A stretch of 42,472 bases of DNA from NCBI GenBank assembly GCA_036405515.1, contig DASWXM010000035.1, positions 1-42,472 on the forward strand. Direction: 5' to 3'. Source of the DNA: JASLCR01 sp036405515 (GTDB lineage Bacteria; Patescibacteriota; Saccharimonadia; Saccharimonadales; Saccharimonadaceae). Under the pieces are notes generated by a model. That model did not search any database and was not told the origin of the DNA. It was given only the letters and a program-made list of their open reading frames with translations. Positions 15,068-22,111 of this stretch are shown one piece after another (positions within the stretch are counted from its first letter, which is position 1; every line of letters starts with the position of its first letter). Position numbers and translations under genes: made by a program.

Positions 15068-16834
15068 ATGTTGAGGGTATTCGTAGGATTATTTGGTGTC
15101 TTATTTTTCAGTGTTATTTTTACCCCATCACCTGCGCTTGCCGCTACCACTCCGGACAGCTGTTTCCAGTTTGACAGCGGAATGGGCGCTATAACCAATT
15201 ACTATGACTACGAGAATGGTGATCCTGAACAGCCGGCTTGTAGTCGAGATGTTGAAATACCTGAAAGTATTGGTGGAACCGTGGTAACGACTATCGGCTA
15301 TGGCAATTACCCCGCTTTTCTCGGTAAGGATCTTACGTCTGTGACTATCCCAGACTCAGTGACGAGTATCGGAAATGCCGCGTTCTCTTATAATAAGCTT
15401 ACCTCTGTGATCATTCCAGACTCGGTAACAGATATCGGAGTGCAGGCATTCAGTGATAATCAACTTACGTCGGTGACTATCCCAAATTCTGTAACAAATA
15501 TTGGCGATTATGTTTTTATGAACAATAAGCTCACCTCTGTGACCATCTCAAGCTCAACGACAAGTATTGGCGCCTACGCATTCTCCAACAACCAGCTCGT
15601 CTCGTTAACGATCCCAGACAGTGTATTAGCAATTAGGAATGGTGCTTTCTCTCGTAATCAACTTACGTCTGTGACTATCCCAGATTCAGTGACGAGTATC
15701 GGAAAATATGCATTTCAGAGTAATCAGCTTACGTCGGTTGTTCTTCCTAATTCGCTTGCCGTTATAAATGAGGGCGCCTTCATGTTCAACCGCATTACCA
15801 AAGCAATGATTCCCACTTCCGTTCAAATTTTCGATTTAACCGCCTTTGCTGGCCAAAACACCTGGGGTAGGTCAATAGAGGATTCAACCGACCCCGCGTA
15901 TGATATATACGGGGGTGATCTCTCTGTCGTTCAGCACGTCTACGACAACATGTGGTATACACAGCTGTACACCAAAGACAAGACAAATCCTCAGAGCCTA
16001 CCGGACGGCATCATGAGCGAATGGTGGTGGACTGGTGATGTCAACCAGAATGGCGATCAGCATGACCCTGTTGGTGGCCACCTCCTCAACCCCGCCTTCA
16101 TCACGCTCCGCTACAAAGATGAGCAGGGACACCAACTGAAAGCACCGGTCACCTACACTGGCGTGCGTTCAACCACCAACGCCTACTTAACTAACTACGG
16201 CATCACTGACTCAGCTGTCAAAGCTCCTCTGGATCCATATAACCCAACCTCAGAAGAAGCAGACGATCTGGCCGCTGGGTTTGCCCAGTACTACCGCTCC
16301 GGTCAAACTAAGACATTCAGCGCACCTGCTATTGCTGGCTATACAGCACCGTCAGCCAAGACGGTAACCTTCACTCCGGGTGAGAACATCGTTACCTTTA
16401 CCTACCACAGGAAGACAACCCCAACCATCAGTGTCAATGGCGACAAAGCTATCGCCAAGACCCCAACAATCCCGTCACGGCCAACCTTCAGTGGAGTAGC
16501 TACTCCGGGAGCAACTATTGTCGTCACGGTACACTCTGACCCGATTACCTGTACAACGACTGCCGACAGTAACGGCAAGTGGAGCTGTACGCTCCCCGAG
16601 AGTCTACCTGCTGGTACCCACACTGTCTACGTCAAGGTAACCAACCCCGACAACAGCGTTCAGAACCTTGGCCCCTACAGCGTAGTCGTCAAGACTGGTG
16701 ATGGAGCGACTGTGTTGGCGCCGGCTAGTGGAGTTTACCGGGTTGCTCCGGTATTGTCATGGACCGTATTATTGATGCTTAGTCTGGCTACACTTGCTGG
16801 AAGTTGGCACTTGGCGCGACATAGTCATCGGTAG
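15068..16834 (+). CDS. BspA-type leucine-rich-repeat surface protein with C-terminal anchor
   Basis: Secreted cell-surface protein (588 aa). A signal peptide (residues 1-~26, cleavage near ALAA) is followed by about eight 22-residue LRR_5 repeats (89-264) of the form LTSVTIPDSVTSIG..AF. Next comes a segment containing EWWWTGDVNQNGD and ITLRYKDEQG, a possible MucBP-like or carbohydrate-binding region, then an Ig-like domain (PTFSGVATPGATIVVTV) and a C-terminal hydrophobic helix with a basic end (HLARHSHR). BspA-like repeats are known from host-binding and adhesion proteins; adhesion to a host cell is inferred. The sequence TGC-TACTAT (15053-15061) ends 6 nt before the ATG; no Shine-Dalgarno sequence. 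Confidence 0.85.
   Translation: MLRVFVGLFGVLFFSVIFTPSPALAATTPDSCFQFDSGMGAITNYYDYENGDPEQPACSRDVEIPESIGGTVVTTIGYGNYPAFLGKDLTSVTIPDSVTSIGNAAFSYNKLTSVIIPDSVTDIGVQAFSDNQLTSVTIPNSVTNIGDYVFMNNKLTSVTISSSTTSIGAYAFSNNQLVSLTIPDSVLAIRNGAFSRNQLTSVTIPDSVTSIGKYAFQSNQLTSVVLPNSLAVINEGAFMFNRITKAMIPTSVQIFDLTAFAGQNTWGRSIEDSTDPAYDIYGGDLSVVQHVYDNMWYTQLYTKDKTNPQSLPDGIMSEWWWTGDVNQNGDQHDPVGGHLLNPAFITLRYKDEQGHQLKAPVTYTGVRSTTNAYLTNYGITDSAVKAPLDPYNPTSEEADDLAAGFAQYYRSGQTKTFSAPAIAGYTAPSAKTVTFTPGENIVTFTYHRKTTPTISVNGDKAIAKTPTIPSRPTFSGVATPGATIVVTVHSDPITCTTTADSNGKWSCTLPESLPAGTHTVYVKVTNPDNSVQNLGPYSVVVKTGDGATVLAPASGVYRVAPVLSWTVLLMLSLATLAGSWHLARHSHR
15332..15859 (+). repeat. Tandem 66-bp coding repeats (LRR_5 units)
   Basis: Units of exactly 66 bp start at 15332, 15398, 15464, 15530, 15596, 15662, 15728 and 15794. 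The core reads CTTACGTCTGTGACTATCCC. Each codes one 22-residue leucine-rich repeat. First, third and sixth units are nearly identical at DNA level; the later ones are more degenerate. Confidence 0.9.
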
Positions 16835-16840
16835 AGCTGA

Positions 16841-16869
16841 TTGACTCTCGAGAGAAAATACTGTACAAT
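16841..16869 (+). promoter_or_regulatory. rpsP promoter
   Basis: TTGACT (16841-16846), 17-bp spacer, TACAAT (16864-16869). The predicted leader of about 49 nt carries AAGGAAG at ~16908 before the ATG at 16925. Confidence 0.75.
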
Positions 16870-16924
16870 TGTCTAGAATAACGAGTTAATAACGCTAAGT
16901 AAAAGAAAAGGAAGTTAATTTTTT

Positions 16925-17296
16925 ATGCTCGCAATCCGTCTCCAGCGCGTAGGCCGCAAGGCGTATCCAGTTTACCGAATCGCTGTCCAGGAAGCACAAC
17001 GCCACCCATCTAGTGGTCGCGTGGTCGCCTATGTCGGTACATATAATCCACATACAAAAGAAGTAAATGTGCAGGTTGAGGCTGCTCAAAAGTATCTCGA
17101 TAACGGTGCGCAGCCAACTCCACGAGTTGTGAAACTTCTTAAGCAAGAAGGCGTAAAACTTCCAAAGTGGGTAAAAGAGCCAGCAGCTGATAAGCAGAAA
17201 TCTGTAAAGAAGGCTGATAAGCTTCGCAAGAACCAGCCAAAAGAAGAGTCGGCTGCAGAGGAAGCTCCAGCTGAAGAAGCAGCTACAGAAGAATAA
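16925..17296 (+). CDS. rpsP: 30S ribosomal protein S16
   Basis: S16 (123 aa) starts MLAIRLQRVGRKAYPVYRIAV and has the usual GTYNPHTKE turn. Residues 1-~82 are the standard protein; the rest is a Lys-then-Glu/Ala-rich tail (EEAPAEEAATEE) longer than in most bacteria. AAGGAAG precedes the start. It is followed by a strong terminator, so S16 is mostly expressed alone, although khpA and trmD lie downstream as in the usual rpsP-khpA-rimM-trmD-rplS cluster. Confidence 0.97.
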   Translation: MLAIRLQRVGRKAYPVYRIAVQEAQRHPSSGRVVAYVGTYNPHTKEVNVQVEAAQKYLDNGAQPTPRVVKLLKQEGVKLPKWVKEPAADKQKSVKKADKLRKNQPKEESAAEEAPAEEAATEE

Positions 17297-17315
17297 ATCT
17301 TGAGACTTTAAACTC

Positions 17316-17346
17316 ACCCGCCGCCCATGCGGCGGGTTTTTGTTTT
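17316..17346 (+). terminator. Intrinsic terminator after rpsP
   Basis: Stem ACCCGCCGC/GCGGCGGGT with loop CCAT (17316-17337), followed by a T-rich tail. Confidence 0.95.
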
Positions 17347-17436
17347 GTATACATATCGCTCCGGTCAAGCATTTGCATGATACAATAGGGCTACGACATA
17401 AATAGGGCAGAGTCCGAATAATACCGAGGAGGGGAA

Positions 17437-17868
17437 ATGTCTACTATAGACCAGCAATTTATCGAATATATCGTAAAGTCGCTTGTAGGAAATCCAGATG
17501 ACGTAGTCGTCGAGCGCATTATTGATGAAAAAGGTGTGCTACTTACTCTCACGGTTAATCCCGATGACCTTGGCCGTGTAATCGGCAAGCGCGGTGCGAC
17601 AGCGCAGAGCCTTCGTACGTTGCTTCGTGCACTTGGTACCAAGAACGACGCGCGCTACAATCTCAAAATCGTCAACAATGATAATGACCGTGAAAACTAT
17701 ACTAGCTCATCAGACGAGCCTGCAAGCCAGCCTGTGGATGAAGTATCTACTGATGCAACAGAGGTGGAAGAGACTAAAACTGTGGAAAACACGGCACAGA
17801 ATGAAGAGTCAGATTACGCGAAAAAGTCGCGAAAAGAGCTTGCCGACCTTGATGATCTTGATATATAA
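17437..17868 (+). CDS. khpA: KhpA-type KH-domain RNA-binding protein with acidic tail
   Basis: Small RNA-binding protein (143 aa). Residues 1-~80 form one KH domain with the GxxG loop in IGKRGATAQ, as in KhpA (YlqC), a global RNA-binding protein and partner of KhpB. The position between rpsP and trmD supports this. The C-terminal ~60 residues are an acidic Ser/Glu/Thr extension ending RKELADLDDLDI, which is not part of the usual ~80-residue KhpA. GGAGGGG precedes the ATG, and TGATACAAT near 17377 is the likely promoter. Confidence 0.9.
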   Translation: MSTIDQQFIEYIVKSLVGNPDDVVVERIIDEKGVLLTLTVNPDDLGRVIGKRGATAQSLRTLLRALGTKNDARYNLKIVNNDNDRENYTSSSDEPASQPVDEVSTDATEVEETKTVENTAQNEESDYAKKSRKELADLDDLDI

Positions 17869-17956
17869 TTAGCATTAGTTCAAACAACTGCGAGAACTAC
17901 CAAAAGCTCTATGCGAGCAACCCTTTTATAAGAGTTGAGAGCCTTATATGTCCGAG

Positions 17957-17983
17957 AAACCCAGCTATTTAGCTGGGTTTTTT
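17957..17983 (+). terminator. Intrinsic terminator after khpA
   Basis: Stem AAACCCAGC/GCTGGGTTT with loop TATTTA and a T tail. The remaining stretch to trmD (17984-18141) shows no gene; an inverted repeat CTTTTGA/TCAAAAG (18041-18067) of unknown role is present. Confidence 0.95.
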
Positions 17984-18141
17984 GGTGGTAAAGATTTTTG
18001 ATTGCGTCTGAAATCCAGCGTGTGGTTTCTCTTACTTCGTCTTTTGAATCAATTTCGAACTCAAAAGTTTCATCTGAACAAAAGTTATTCAGATTATTTC
18101 ATTTATAGACAAAAAAGTCAATAGCTGCTACAGTAGTACAG

Positions 18142-18804
18142 ATGAGAAAATTCCAAGTAGTCACACTATTTCCCGAGATGTTTACAGGTATATTTGAGAC
18201 TTCTATGATGTGGAAGGCGCAGAAAGAAGAGAAAGTTGCGCTCTCAACGATTAATCTGCGAGACTATGGCATTGGACCACGAAAGCAAGTGGATGATACG
18301 CCGTATGGCGGTGGTGATGGGATGCTTCTTATGGTGGAGCCACTCTGGAAGGCAGTGGAGGCCGCTAAGGCCAATGATCCCTCAGCGAAGGTGCTCCTGA
18401 TGACCCCGCGTGGCATACGCTGGAAGCAAGCGGTGGCTCAGGAGTACGCGGATACTGACTATGGCTATATATTCATCTGTGGACGCTATGAGGGCTATGA
18501 TGAGCGCATCATGGAGCTGGTCGATCAGGAGGTGAGTGTAGGCGATTATGTACTGACAGGAGGCGAACTGCCGGCGATGACGATTATCGATAGCATCGTA
18601 CGTCTGATCCCGGGTGTACTTGGTGGCGAAACAAGCGCTGAGATAGAAAGCTTTTCTGATGGCGAAACACTCGAATTTCCGCAATATACACGGCCGGAGG
18701 AGTTTAATGGGCTGAAAGTGCCGGAGGTATTACTCAGTGGTCACCACGGTAAAATTGCTGACTGGCGAAACGAAAACTCACTGAAAGCAAAAGAGCTCCA
18801 ATAG
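18142..18804 (+). CDS. trmD: tRNA (guanine-37-N1)-methyltransferase
   Basis: SPOUT-family methyltransferase (220 aa) that makes m1G37 and prevents frameshifting. Recognised by VVTLFPEMF at the N terminus, PYGGGDGMLL, the knot region FICGRYEGYDERI and VLTGGELPAM, and PEVLLSGHHGKI near the end. The C terminus is shorter than in E. coli (about 255 aa), which is common. TGC-TACAGT (18126-18134) ends 7 nt before the ATG, with no Shine-Dalgarno sequence. rimM and rplS, its usual neighbours, are absent here. Confidence 0.97.
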   Translation: MRKFQVVTLFPEMFTGIFETSMMWKAQKEEKVALSTINLRDYGIGPRKQVDDTPYGGGDGMLLMVEPLWKAVEAAKANDPSAKVLLMTPRGIRWKQAVAQEYADTDYGYIFICGRYEGYDERIMELVDQEVSVGDYVLTGGELPAMTIIDSIVRLIPGVLGGETSAEIESFSDGETLEFPQYTRPEEFNGLKVPEVLLSGHHGKIADWRNENSLKAKELQ

Positions 18805-18813
18805 GAGCTCTTT
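18790..18813 (+). terminator. Terminator overlapping the trmD stop codon
   Basis: Perfect 10-bp stem AAAGAGCTCC/GGAGCTCTTT with loop AATA. The TAG stop (18802-18804) sits in the loop and 3' arm. The T run is short and a second T-rich stretch follows at 18848-18876. Confidence 0.75.
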
Positions 18814-18978
18814 CAAGTTGTGGTGGATATCGTAGAGCGATCGATTACTTTTTTAAAAAGTTTTTGTTTTTGTAATGTCGCTGTATCTGATAGTACTGTG
18901 AGTACATGAAAAGCGCAAGCGTATTAATAAAAAACACAACGAATTGTTCAAAGTTAAAAGAAAGGCTATACTGCGAGT

Positions 18979-19467
18979 ATGTACAAAGTTGTTGCCAGCT
19001 ACGCAAAGAATCAGTCAAAACAGACGGCTATCTTGGGAATTCTTGTAGCACTTTTAGTCTTGGCTATGGTACTTGCTCAGCTATTTGGATTTGAAGATCT
19101 TCCAGGTATCTTGGCACACTTTTGGGGGATGGATGAAGGCCTAGCCTTGGCGGTAGGCGCTTTATTAGTCACAATGGAAGTGTTTTCGTTACCTGTATTT
19201 CTTGGGATGAAGCTTTCTTCGCTCATGCGTAAGTGCTCTGCTATAGCCGGAGGACTTGTTGTCGGCTACTGGATGGGTGCGTCGTTTTACGCTATATCCT
19301 TGTCGCTTGCTCGCGACTCGGGAATGTTTGGAGGTAAACTTGAGACACTCAGTAGTTTGCTGCTACCCGTTGTATCCGCGCTACTTATTGCACTACTCTG
19401 GGTGTATTGGGTGTCGGCACTGAGGCTAAAACTTCCAGGCAGAAATAAAAGCAATCGTAAGGGGTGA
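18979..19467 (+). CDS. Small multi-pass membrane protein, unknown function
   Basis: Unrecognised protein (162 aa) with about four predicted transmembrane helices (~17-37, ~55-76, ~88-110, ~125-147) and a basic C terminus. The topology suggests a structural or transport role but nothing identifies it. The promoter is good: TTGTTC, 17-bp spacer, TATACT (18967-18972), then 6 nt to the ATG. No Shine-Dalgarno sequence, so a leaderless mRNA is predicted. It is upstream of tRNA-Gln with its own promoter. Confidence 0.75.
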   Translation: MYKVVASYAKNQSKQTAILGILVALLVLAMVLAQLFGFEDLPGILAHFWGMDEGLALAVGALLVTMEVFSLPVFLGMKLSSLMRKCSAIAGGLVVGYWMGASFYAISLSLARDSGMFGGKLETLSSLLLPVVSALLIALLWVYWVSALRLKLPGRNKSNRKG

Positions 19468-19503
19468 AAAATTTATCTGTCTAGTGTATACTAAGTAGGC
19501 TAT

Positions 19504-19577
19504 TGGGGATTGGCCAAGTGGTAAGGCACCGGGTTCTGGTCCCGTGATCGGGGGTTCGAATCCCTCATCCCCAGCCA
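19504..19577 (+). tRNA. tRNA-Gln (anticodon CTG)
   Basis: Acceptor TGGGGAT/ATCCCCA, 3-bp D stem GCC/GGC as in other tRNA-Gln, anticodon loop TTCTGGT, T arm GGGGG-TTCGAAT-CCCTC and encoded CCA after G73. C27-U43 is a mismatch at the top of the anticodon stem. G19 and C56 are normal. TATACT at 19487-19492 lies 11 nt upstream. Confidence 0.93.
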
Positions 19578-19586
19578 TGAAAAGAT

Positions 19587-19609
19587 GAGTCTATTTAGGC
19601 TCGTTTTTT
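19587..19609 (+). terminator. Intrinsic terminator after tRNA-Gln
   Basis: Stem GAGTC/GGCTC (one G-U pair) with loop TATTTA and six T; flanking ATGAAAA/TTTTTTCAT can extend it. Confidence 0.75.
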
Positions 19610-19652
19610 CATGCTAGAGCTCGCGATATCCCTCACCCCCGAGAGCTACCTA

Positions 19653-19681
19653 TTGACTCAATAGTCAATATATGATATTAT
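19653..19681 (+). promoter_or_regulatory. Promoter with palindromic operator over the -35
   Basis: TTGACT (19653-19658), 17-bp spacer, TATTAT (19676-19681). The -35 is the left arm of a perfect palindrome TTGACTCAATAGTCAA (19653-19668). A repressor bound there would exclude RNA polymerase. A short leader follows, in which CCCTC and GAGAGGA (19700-19714) can pair and hide the ribosome binding site. Confidence 0.7.
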
Positions 19682-19723
19682 AAAAACCGCTTTTTGTACG
19701 CTCACCCTCTGAGAGGAATTAGG

Positions 19724-20134
19724 ATGGACAAAGGCAGCAACAGACGAGACGGTAAAGTGATCTCAAGCGGACACAGCACAAGAATCGAGGGACTGAACAA
19801 GTTTCTGAAGATGCTCGAGCAGTGGCCAGAGATCACGAGTATCCGTCTCGGACCTATCGAGTGCAGGAATGCGGTGGGACGAAAGTCCAAGAAGGTGAAG
19901 ACGGATAGCTCGTCCGACACGGGTCTTCGGGCCACACAGGAACACAAGCGCGCTAAGGGCGGCGGCGGTTTCTCCTTCAAGGCAACCCGACTAGCAATGG
20001 TCGGAACGTGCGTGACAGGTATAAACTGTCACGCCAGCCACGGGACACTCACACAACTTGTTGTATTGACCGGTTGTGATCTCGGAGCACTCAAATCACG
20101 ACTCCAGGCCGAAGGTTTCGGTGCGAACTGGTGA
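19724..20134 (+). CDS. Orphan protein, possibly DUF2103-like
   Basis: Unrecognised with confidence (136 aa). The segment SGHSTRIEGLNKFLKMLEQ..ITSIRLGPI and a beta-rich C-terminal part with three Cys (GTCVTGINC, LTGC) resemble the layout of DUF2103, a putative metal-binding family, but this is a weak visual match. The middle (residues ~50-85) is Lys/Ser/Gly-rich and may be a flexible, RNA- or DNA-contacting loop. The start at 19724 has GAGAGGAATTAGG upstream; an ATG ten codons earlier lacks a ribosome site. It is flanked by its own regulated promoter and a stem-loop, so it is a single-gene unit. Confidence 0.65.
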   Translation: MDKGSNRRDGKVISSGHSTRIEGLNKFLKMLEQWPEITSIRLGPIECRNAVGRKSKKVKTDSSSDTGLRATQEHKRAKGGGGFSFKATRLAMVGTCVTGINCHASHGTLTQLVVLTGCDLGALKSRLQAEGFGANW

Positions 20135-20170
20135 CACTACACCCTCATGAGAGGAGATGCGACCCGAAGT

Positions 20171-20197
20171 GGGAGCCCCTCAACTGAGGGTGCTTCC
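20171..20197 (+). terminator. Strong stem-loop after the orphan gene, weak T tail
   Basis: GGGAGC-CCCTC / GAGGG-GCTTCC with loop AACT and one bulged T. The following bases ATATCTTCCTT are only weakly T-rich, so this may be a terminator or an RNA-stabilising structure. Confidence 0.5.
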
Positions 20198-20215
20198 ATA
20201 TCTTCCTTGAAGAGT

Positions 20216-20248
20216 ATGATTGCCGGCAATCATTCGGCGCGCTATAAT
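20216..20248 (+). promoter_or_regulatory. Promoter with 18-bp palindrome over the -35
   Basis: TTGCCG (20220-20225), 17-bp spacer, consensus TATAAT (20243-20248). The -35 lies within the perfect palindrome ATGATTGCCGGCAATCAT (20216-20233), a likely operator. The predicted transcription start is near 20255. Confidence 0.7.
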
Positions 20249-20254
20249 AGACAT

Positions 20255-20458
20255 TGGTTATGCTTGTACTGGACTCACTCTAGAGTTCTTTCCACTTGCA
20301 GACCATAACTGGTGTCACCAGACGCCTCATATTCAACTCGTGAATACGGTAAACAAGATAGTTCGAGCGGTCGTTATCTCTATCCGGCATTCACTCACTC
20401 CAAAATCCGTTCGCTAATAAAATTTAGCTTTCTGGGCTACCAGAAATCAGGAGTGAAT
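20255..20458 (+). ncRNA. Long (~205 nt) leader, candidate structured RNA
   Basis: No open frame with a ribosome site is seen between the predicted transcription start and the ATG at 20459. Possible pairings: GGTTATG (about 20257-20263) with CATAACT (about 20307-20313), ACTC/GAGT around 20272-20285, CTGGTG-T-CACCAG (20312-20324), and a perfect 7-bp hairpin TTTCTGG-GCTA-CCAGAAA (20429-20446) directly before the ribosome site AGGAG. No known riboswitch class was recognised. The assignment as regulatory RNA is inference. Confidence 0.4.
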
Positions 20459-20707
20459 ATGACAAAAACTATTAACAAAACAGTTAACGTCACGGCTATG
20501 AAATTCGACAAGAATTTCTCGGCGTATCCAACCAAGATGGAACTCGATGGCAATGTGTATACATTTGTCGACGCGGGTCTCAGCTTGACGGTTCGTCGTC
20601 GCGGAGAGGTAAGTCGAATACTTACACTTAGCGATGGTCTTCAGCAGTTTAGACTGCGTAGTGACGGTCGTGGTGGTGCTTGGACACTTTTGTCTATCGG
20701 CGCCTAG
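20459..20707 (+). CDS. Small orphan protein, unknown function
   Basis: Unrecognised 82-aa protein, predicted mostly beta strand, with no signal peptide or membrane helix. It has a threonine/lysine-rich start (MTKTINKTVNV), a central YTFVDAGLSLTVRRRGEV and a C terminus DGRGGAWTLLSIGA. The ATG is supported by AGGAG 5-9 nt upstream. It stands alone between a regulated promoter with a long leader and a strong terminator, so its expression is probably conditional. Confidence 0.65.
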   Translation: MTKTINKTVNVTAMKFDKNFSAYPTKMELDGNVYTFVDAGLSLTVRRRGEVSRILTLSDGLQQFRLRSDGRGGAWTLLSIGA

Positions 20708-20722
20708 CGCGGCCATCACGTG

Positions 20723-20756
20723 TAAAATAGACTCATTTTATGGGTCTATTTTATTT
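20723..20756 (+). terminator. Intrinsic terminator
   Basis: Stem TAAAATAGAC-TC / GG-GTCTATTTTA around a 7-nt loop (20723-20753), followed by TTTTG. Confidence 0.85.
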
Positions 20757-20794
20757 TGATTGACTGCATCGAATCGATTAAAATGGGAACGGTC

Positions 20795-21535
20795 ATGAGT
20801 AAAACGATTAAGACGCCCGCATATGTAAAGATGCTTCCCGGTAAGAAGAGTACTATTGTATTGCTCCACGGGTTTCTCTCCTCAAAGCGATACTGGCAAA
20901 AAGTAGCCACGCACCTCCAGGCGAGTGGACACCAAGTGATAATGATCGATTTGCTAGGATTTGGTCATGCGCCAAAACCTACTGGTATTCGTTACGATTA
21001 CGAAGACCATCTCGCACATATACATAAAACACTTGGTGCACTCAATATTTTGGAGCCAGTCATGATGGCAGGCCACTCAATGGGTGCGCTTCTTGCTGTA
21101 AAATATGCTCATCGCTATCCTAAGAGGGTAAAGGCGGTAGGTCTCATGAATCCACCGATATATCTCGATCGTGATCAGGCGTATCATACACTTCGAAATA
21201 CGGGGCCACTTTATAGATTCTTGCTTGAATCGAAATATCGACATATTTGTTGGCTACTACTGAGAAAAATTGGCCCGTTCGGAGATCATTCTCGAGATTC
21301 GCGAGAAGGCTCCTTAAAAAATCTTATCATCGACGCAACTTTTACCGATGATCTCGAGACACTACAAAAGCCTGCTATTCTGTTGATTGGGGAAAAGGAC
21401 AGGGCGATTTACGGAGAAAATATACAAGGTGTACAGGTCAGTAAGAGCCTGAGTGTGCACGTAGGACCGTCAGGGCATCATGCACCTATCACACATCATG
21501 TCAGTGTAGCTCATCACATCTTAAGCCTCGTCTAG
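20795..21535 (+). CDS. Alpha/beta-fold hydrolase
   Basis: Soluble alpha/beta hydrolase (246 aa). The oxyanion motif LLHGFLSS, the nucleophile elbow GHSMGA, the acid in LLIGEKDRAIYG and the catalytic His in GPSGHHAP are all present, so it should be active. The substrate is not identifiable; esterase, lipase-like and C-C hydrolase roles are possible. A TAAAAT -10 (20779-20784) lies 10 nt before the ATG at 20795; an ATG at 20783 overlaps the box and was rejected. Confidence 0.9.
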   Translation: MSKTIKTPAYVKMLPGKKSTIVLLHGFLSSKRYWQKVATHLQASGHQVIMIDLLGFGHAPKPTGIRYDYEDHLAHIHKTLGALNILEPVMMAGHSMGALLAVKYAHRYPKRVKAVGLMNPPIYLDRDQAYHTLRNTGPLYRFLLESKYRHICWLLLRKIGPFGDHSRDSREGSLKNLIIDATFTDDLETLQKPAILLIGEKDRAIYGENIQGVQVSKSLSVHVGPSGHHAPITHHVSVAHHILSLV

Positions 21536-21601
21536 GCTTTATTATTGTACGCATATCCAAATAGGTGTATGATGAAGTCAAATGTAAGCGGGAGTGCGCA
21601 T

Positions 21602-22105
21602 ATGGGTATAGTGGAAAATATTGAAAAAAGTGGTGTCGAGATGTTTAAGCAGGCACCACATTTACCAAAAAATGTTCGGGATTGGATTACAAATAACGCG
21701 TGGTGGATTGTATTGATTGGTGTGATTCTCTCAATCTTGAGTGTGCTAAGCCTAGTGCCAATACTTGCGGGTGCCTCGGTAATTAATTCTATGTACGCAG
21801 CGTATGCGCCATACGCCGCTGCATCGAACGGTAACTTTATCATTGCAGCCTGGGTAAGTCTAATTTTTCTTGCAGTAGTTGTGTATCTTGAAGCTATGGC
21901 TATTAAGCCGCTTCAAGCAAAGACTAAGCGGGGATGGGATCTTGTCTTTCTTGCGTTTCTCGTCAGTATCGCTTCCTCACTCGTGAACTTTGTTATCACG
22001 ATGCAAGTATCCAGTCTTCTTGGTATAGTCCTAGCGGTAGTGATAGGAGGCTATTTCCTCTTTGAAGCTCGCGGTGGATTTGTCCAGAAGTCTGATAAAA
22101 AGTAG
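21602..22105 (+). CDS. Four-helix membrane protein, unknown function
   Basis: Unrecognised protein (167 aa). An amphipathic N-terminal segment (VENIEKSGVEMFKQAPHLP) is followed by four predicted transmembrane helices (~32-56, ~75-96, ~105-127, ~131-150). GGGAG lies 9-13 nt before the ATG at 21602, and TATGAT near 21568 may be the -10. It is convergent with mscS, with 6 nt between the stop codons. Confidence 0.75.
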   Translation: MGIVENIEKSGVEMFKQAPHLPKNVRDWITNNAWWIVLIGVILSILSVLSLVPILAGASVINSMYAAYAPYAAASNGNFIIAAWVSLIFLAVVVYLEAMAIKPLQAKTKRGWDLVFLAFLVSIASSLVNFVITMQVSSLLGIVLAVVIGGYFLFEARGGFVQKSDKK

Positions 22106-22111
22106 CAGAAG

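Noticed and set aside
15332..15859. Regular 66-bp repeats as a possible CRISPR or non-coding repeat array
   Set aside because: The units keep one open frame and code for a classical LRR_5 pattern with variation mainly at codon third positions; no spacers.
18041..18067. Inverted repeat CTTTTGA/TCAAAAG upstream of trmD
   Set aside because: No T run and no link to a promoter; could be chance. Noted in the khpA terminator entry.
20154..20210. 17-codon frame after the orphan gene
   Set aside because: The ATG directly abuts the GAGAGGAG sequence, which is too close for normal initiation, and the bases form a strong stem-loop instead.
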